From: Serratia rubidaea
GTDB lineage: Bacteria > Pseudomonadota > Gammaproteobacteria > Enterobacterales > Enterobacteriaceae
Length of the DNA stretch: 64,000 bases
Direction of reading: 5' to 3'
Assembly: GCA_901472405.1 (NCBI GenBank)
Contig: LR590463.1
Location: forward strand, 1,240,001-1,304,000
The number at the start of each line of letters is the position of its first letter. The first letter of the stretch is position 1. The notes below the pieces were generated by a model. That model did no database searches and was not told the DNA's origin. It was given only the letters and a program-made list of their open reading frames with translations. This document shows positions 60,979 to 64,000 of this stretch, one piece after another. Position numbers and translations under genes: made by a program.

Positions 60979-62027
60979 TATTGGGCTCCGGCTTCACGGT
61001 AATGGATATCGCTGACCGCCCGCAGGCGTTCGGCGGCCTGCTCGGCGGTCAGATCGCGCTGGGTTTCCGCCAGCATTTCGTAGCCCACCATAAATTTGCG
61101 CACCGAGGCGGAGCGCAGCAGCGGCGGGTAAAAGTGGGCGTGCAGCTGCCAGTGATCGTTGTCGGCGCCGTTGAACGGCGCGCCGTGCCAGCCCATGGAG
61201 TAGGGGAAAGAGCACTGGAACAGATTGTCATAGCGGCTGGTCAGCTTTTTCAGCGCCACGGCCAGGTCGGCGCTCTGCGCCGCGTCAAGATCGGTCAGAC
61301 GTTGTCGCGCGCTTTTCGGCAACAGCAAGGTTTCAAACGGCCAGGCCGCCCAATAGGGCACGACCGCCAGCCAGTGTTCGGTTTCCACCACTGTGCGGCT
61401 GCCGTCCTGCTGTTCGCGGCGGACGTAATCCAGCAGCATGGCGCGGCCGTGCTGCTGATAATAGTCGCGCTGCAGCCGATCTTCGCGCTCGGCCTCGTTC
61501 GGCAGAAAGCTGTTGGCCCATACCTGCCCGTGGGGGTGAGGGTTGGAGCAGCCCATGGCCGCGCCTTTATTTTCAAACACCTGCACCCAGGGGTAGTCAC
61601 GGCCGAGTTCGGCGGTCTGCTGCTGCCAGGCCGCCACCACCCGCTCCAGCGCCGGCAGGCTGAGCTGCGGCAGGGTTTTGCTGTGGTCCGGCGAAAAACA
61701 GATCACCCGGCTGGTGCCGCGCGCGCTTTGGCAGCGCATCAGCGGGTCGTCGCTTTCCGGCGCCTGCGGCGTATCGCTCATCAGCGCGGCAAAGTCGTTG
61801 GTAAACACATAGGTGCCGGAATAATCCGGGTTCTGGTCGCCGGTCACGCGGGTATTGCCGGGACACAGGAAGCAGTCGGGATCGTGCTGCGGCAGGCTTT
61901 CCTGCGCCGGCGCTTCCTGCTGACCCTGCCAGGGACGCTTGGCGCGGTGAGGCGAAACCAGCACCCACTGGCCGGTCAGCGGATTAAAGCGGCGGTGGGG
62001 GTGATCGATAGGATTAAAGTCCGTCAT
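60978..62027 (-). CDS. galT: Galactose-1-phosphate uridylyltransferase
   Basis: A 349-residue enzyme that exchanges UMP between UDP-glucose and galactose 1-phosphate. The catalytic HPH triad is in [11 protein letters not shown] near residue 165, and zinc-site cysteines are in CFLCPGN near 52. I chose ATG at 62027 ([13 protein letters not shown]) as in E. coli, with AAGGA at suitable spacing. An ATG two codons upstream is possible. It is the first gene of the operon here, since galE is not present at this site. Confidence 0.97.
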   Translation of the reverse strand: MTDFNPIDHPHRRFNPLTGQWVLVSPHRAKRPWQGQQEAPAQESLPQHDPDCFLCPGNTRVTGDQNPDYSGTYVFTNDFAALMSDTPQAPESDDPLMRCQSARGTSRVICFSPDHSKTLPQLSLPALERVVAAWQQQTAELGRDYPWVQVFENKGAAMGCSNPHPHGQVWANSFLPNEAEREDRLQRDYYQQHGRAMLLDYVRREQQDGSRTVVETEHWLAVVPYWAAWPFETLLLPKSARQRLTDLDAAQSADLAVALKKLTSRYDNLFQCSFPYSMGWHGAPFNGADNDHWQLHAHFYPPLLRSASVRKFMVGYEMLAETQRDLTAEQAAERLRAVSDIHYREAGAQ

Positions 62028-62055
62028 AGTCATTCCTTCGGAATTTTCATACTGA

Positions 62056-62071
62056 ATGGTAGCGGTTACAT
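62056..62071. promoter_or_regulatory. gal operator, internal-type site
   Basis: ATGGTAGCGGTTACAT corresponds closely to the E. coli gal OI operator (GTGGTAGCGGTTACAT), bound by GalR and GalS. In E. coli this site lies inside galE. Here it is 29 bases before galT. Confidence 0.8.
62065..62065. other. gal operon leader: site of missing galE
   Basis: This point marks the internal operator region where the galE reading frame would begin in E. coli. Between 62028 and 62311 no epimerase-like sequence exists in any frame. The epimerase needed for the Leloir pathway must be encoded elsewhere. Confidence 0.6.
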
Positions 62072-62120
62072 TGGCGTAATACGGTATTCAATGGCTACCT
62101 TCAGCTAAATAATGGCAGAA

Positions 62121-62126
62121 ATATAG
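62121..62126 (-). promoter_or_regulatory. Probable gal promoter -10 element
   Basis: On the minus strand TGCTATATT resembles the extended -10 TGCTATGGT of E. coli galP1 and lies at a similar distance from the external operator. The match is to recalled E. coli sequence. Confidence 0.5.
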
Positions 62127-62164
62127 CACGTCTGCGGGAAGGAAAAGGTGATCTGACGCGAATA

Positions 62165-62180
62165 ATGGAATCGTTTACAT
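62165..62180. promoter_or_regulatory. gal operator, external-type site
   Basis: ATGTAAACGATTCCAT on the minus strand corresponds to the E. coli OE operator GTGTAAACGATTCCAC. Its centre is 109 bases from that of the internal-type site (about 114 in E. coli), which keeps the DNA-loop geometry roughly intact. Confidence 0.8.
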
Positions 62181-62278
62181 TAAACTAGGAATCTTTACCG
62201 GCGGGTGCTGTAGGGCTGTGGGCGCGCTGTTTGCGTATGGATCAATTGGCTGAGTGGTAGCGTTTTCATCCCTGTGAT

Positions 62279-62305
62279 CCGCCGGCAGGCAAGCGCTGCC
62301 GGCGG
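62279..62305. other. Stem-loop after the CPBP protease gene
   Basis: Perfect 10-base arms CCGCCGGCAG/CTGCCGGCGG with a 7-base loop. There is no T run on the minus strand, so it may be a 3' stability element or a weak terminator. Confidence 0.5.
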
Positions 62306-62311
62306 CGGGGA

Positions 62312-63132
62312 TTAAGGATGCTGGTAAAACGGATAGGTAAAGAACAGCAGATGGGTCATATTCAGGCCAAAGTGCAGCGCGATCGGCACCCACAGGCGCC
62401 CGCTCCACATCCAGGCCAGGCCGTACAGCAGGCCGGTCAGCGTGGCAAACACCATCATCAGCATGCCGGCGGGGAAGTGCGCCGCGCCAAACAGCAGGGC
62501 GGCAATCACCAGCGCCGGGTAGGCCCCAGCCATTGGGTCAGCCGCTGTTGCAGGTAGCCGCGGAACAGCGCTTCTTCCGCCAGCGATACAAAGAACAGGT
62601 TGGCCATCATGAAAGGCAGTATCCAGCTCGGGAAGTGGCTTTCCAGCTTCAGGCCGCCCAGCGCCACCGCCAGCAGCAGCAGCAGCGGCACGCAGACAAT
62701 CAGCAGCAGCCAGGCCAGCGCACCGACGCTTTTCGCCGCTTTGCCGCTGTTGAACAGCGTCGGCAGACAGGCAAACAGCAGAAACGGCAGCAGCGCCTTA
62801 TCAAAGTTGTAGCGCAGCGTATAGGGCGCGCTGAGCGGCCCGGCCTTGCTGTTGTCTACCATAATCTGATTATTGATGCCGGGCAGCAGATGGAAAAACA
62901 GCGCCACGCAGCTGGCGACCAGCAGGGCTTCCAGCGTGGCGGACAGTCCGGCATTGGCGCGGTAGTGATGGCGCAACCCGGCGGCCAGGGCGATAACGGC
63001 CAGACACGCCGCGCCCAGTGGCGTAATGATTTGATGATAGATGCCCATACCGGCCGATGCCGCCAGCATCAACCAGGCGATCAGCCGGTTAAACGGCAAG
63101 AAAAATAGTGCAGTTGACAGTACGCCCCACAT
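62312..63132 (-). CDS. CPBP family intramembrane metalloprotease (one-base deletion)
   Basis: About 273 residues after correction, with seven to eight hydrophobic helices. The conserved motifs of the CAAX protease/bacteriocin-processing (Abi) family are present: SLAEEALFRGYLQQRL (EExxxR), ALLFGAAHFPAGM (FxxxH) and PIALHFGLNMTHLLFF (HxxxN/B-like). One base is missing in the C run 62525-62528 (QWLG|AYPALVIA). I chose ATG at 63132 (MWGVLSTALFF), with AAGGG upstream, over a GTG 11 codons earlier. The substrate is unknown. It stands where galE would be expected between galT and modF. Confidence 0.85.
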
Positions 63133-63317
63133 AACGATTATCCCTTTAACATAAATATGCGACACCCGCTTTCAAAGACCGCCATTGCTCCGTCAACCTG
63201 TTATATATGGCCGGCTAAATGGGGTAAGGCGGATAGTAACACAAGCTAATACCGGTAAAGGTCGGTGCAGTCAGTAAAAATATGCGTCGGGCGGCCTTAT
63301 TGCCGTACAGAAGGAAG

Positions 63318-63340
63318 CAGGCGGAGCGAACCCCGCCTGA
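63318..63340 (-). terminator. Possible weak terminator of modF
   Basis: Stem CAGGCGG/CCGCCTG just after the modF stop, followed on the minus strand by CTTCCTTCT. The T run is interrupted, so it is weak. Confidence 0.4.
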
Positions 63341-63344
63341 TAGA

Positions 63345-64000
63345 TCAGTGTAGCTGCTCTTGCTGATAACGGTAGCCGTCGCCGGCAGGGACAAAGCTCA
63401 GGCGGTGGGTAATACACTGCGGCGCGTCTTCCGCGTGGTGCGAGACAAACAGCAGCTGCGTGGCGCCCTCACCGATCAATACATCGATAAAACGGCGCAC
63501 CAGCTGGCGGTTGAGCGGATCCAGCCCCTGCAGCGGCTCATCCAGGATCAGCAGCGCCGGGTGCTTCACCAGCGCGCGGGCGATCAGCGCCAGACGCTGC
63601 TGCCCCCAGGAGAGGCTGTGGAACGGCGTCTCGCCCCGTGCGCCGTCCAGGCCCAGCAGCTGCAGCCACTGTTCGCTCAGCTGGCGCTGACGATCGGACA
63701 CCGCCTGATAGATGCCGATCGAGTCAAAGAAACCGGAAATGATCACGTTGCGTACGCTGCTGCTGACGCGGTATTCCAGATGCAGGCTGCTGCTGACGTA
63801 GCCGATATGGCGCTTGATGTCCCAGATGGTTTCACCGCTGCCGCGCCGCCGGCCGAACAGCGTCAGATCGTTACTGTAGCCCTGCGGATGATCGCCGGTG
63901 ATCAGGCTGAGCAGCGTGGATTTACCGGCGCCGTTCGGGCCGACGATCTGCCAATGCTGGCCGGGATCCACCTGCCAGCTGAGCCGATCGATGATGGCGC
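63345..64000 (-). CDS. modF: ABC-type ATPase ModF, C-terminal part
   Basis: The gene runs off the window end. The visible 218 residues form the second ABC domain of ModF: Walker A in QIVGPNGAGKSTLLSL, the signature FHSLSWGQQRLALI, Walker B ALLILDEPLQGLDP, and the switch histidine in LLFVSHHAEDAP. Sequence NDLTLFGRRRGSGETIWDIK is nearly that of E. coli ModF. ModF lies beside modE and is linked to molybdate metabolism, though its precise role is unclear. Confidence 0.92.
   Translation of the reverse strand, partial: AIIDRLSWQVDPGQHWQIVGPNGAGKSTLLSLITGDHPQGYSNDLTLFGRRRGSGETIWDIKRHIGYVSSSLHLEYRVSSSVRNVIISGFFDSIGIYQAVSDRQRQLSEQWLQLLGLDGARGETPFHSLSWGQQRLALIARALVKHPALLILDEPLQGLDPLNRQLVRRFIDVLIGEGATQLLFVSHHAEDAPQCITHRLSFVPAGDGYRYQQEQLH

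Overview
The window is a core chromosomal segment of an enterobacterium of the order Enterobacterales, most likely Serratia. The evidence is the C-terminus of a Serratia-type chitobiase next to fur, proteins nearly collinear with Escherichia coli (FldA, SeqA, Pgm, GltA, SdhCDAB, SucABCD, CydAB, Tol-Pal, NadA, AroG, GpmA, GalTK, ModF), high GC, and Serratia or Yersinia style additions (class II cAMP phosphodiesterase, Pcp beside the 5-oxoprolinase genes). The identification is by recalled similarity only.

Layout. 1-5.9 kb: chitobiase end, fur, fldA, ybfE, ybfF, seqA, pgm. 6-7.1 kb: a His-rich PadR-type regulator with a striking operator array, and a DUF3861 gene. 7.1-15 kb: kdpFABC-kdpDE (high-affinity K+ uptake and its two-component system) on the minus strand. 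15.4-19.1 kb: ybfA, phrB, a secreted cyclic-nucleotide phosphodiesterase, ybgI. 19.3-25 kb: pxpBCA, DUF969/DUF979 membrane pair and pcp, which together look like a pyroglutamate uptake and salvage operon, then nei. 25-36.8 kb: gltA divergent from sdhCDAB-sucABCD (TCA cycle). 37.4-40.6 kb: cydABX-ybgE (cytochrome bd). 40.7-46.2 kb: ybgC-tolQRAB-pal-cpoB. 46.3-47.6 kb: a Lys/Val tRNA array with truncated tRNA-Lys 3' ends and stem-loop-rich repeats. 47.9-52.2 kb: Tat-exported bicupin (oxalate decarboxylase family), nadA, pnuC, zitB. 52.2-56 kb: an EvgAS-like response regulator and hybrid kinase. 56.1-64 kb: aroG, gpmA, psiF, galM, galK, galT (galE is absent from this locus), a CPBP membrane protease and the 3' part of modF.

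Data quality. At least 18 genes carry single-base insertions or deletions, about 27 in all, many in G/C or A runs and many in housekeeping genes (gltA, sdhA, sucC, sucD, cydA, cydB, tolA). I read these as uncorrected sequencing errors in the assembly and give each affected gene its reconstructed full span. No phage, insertion sequence, CRISPR array or defence system is visible.

The least explained part is the tRNA repeat region at 46.6-47.5 kb. It contains exact 19-base copies of the tRNA-Lys 3' end, each preceded by modular stem-loops, in the manner of the rtT repeats of the E. coli tyrT locus. Next in interest are the PadR operator array, the pyroglutamate operon, and the gal operon that keeps its operators but lacks galE.
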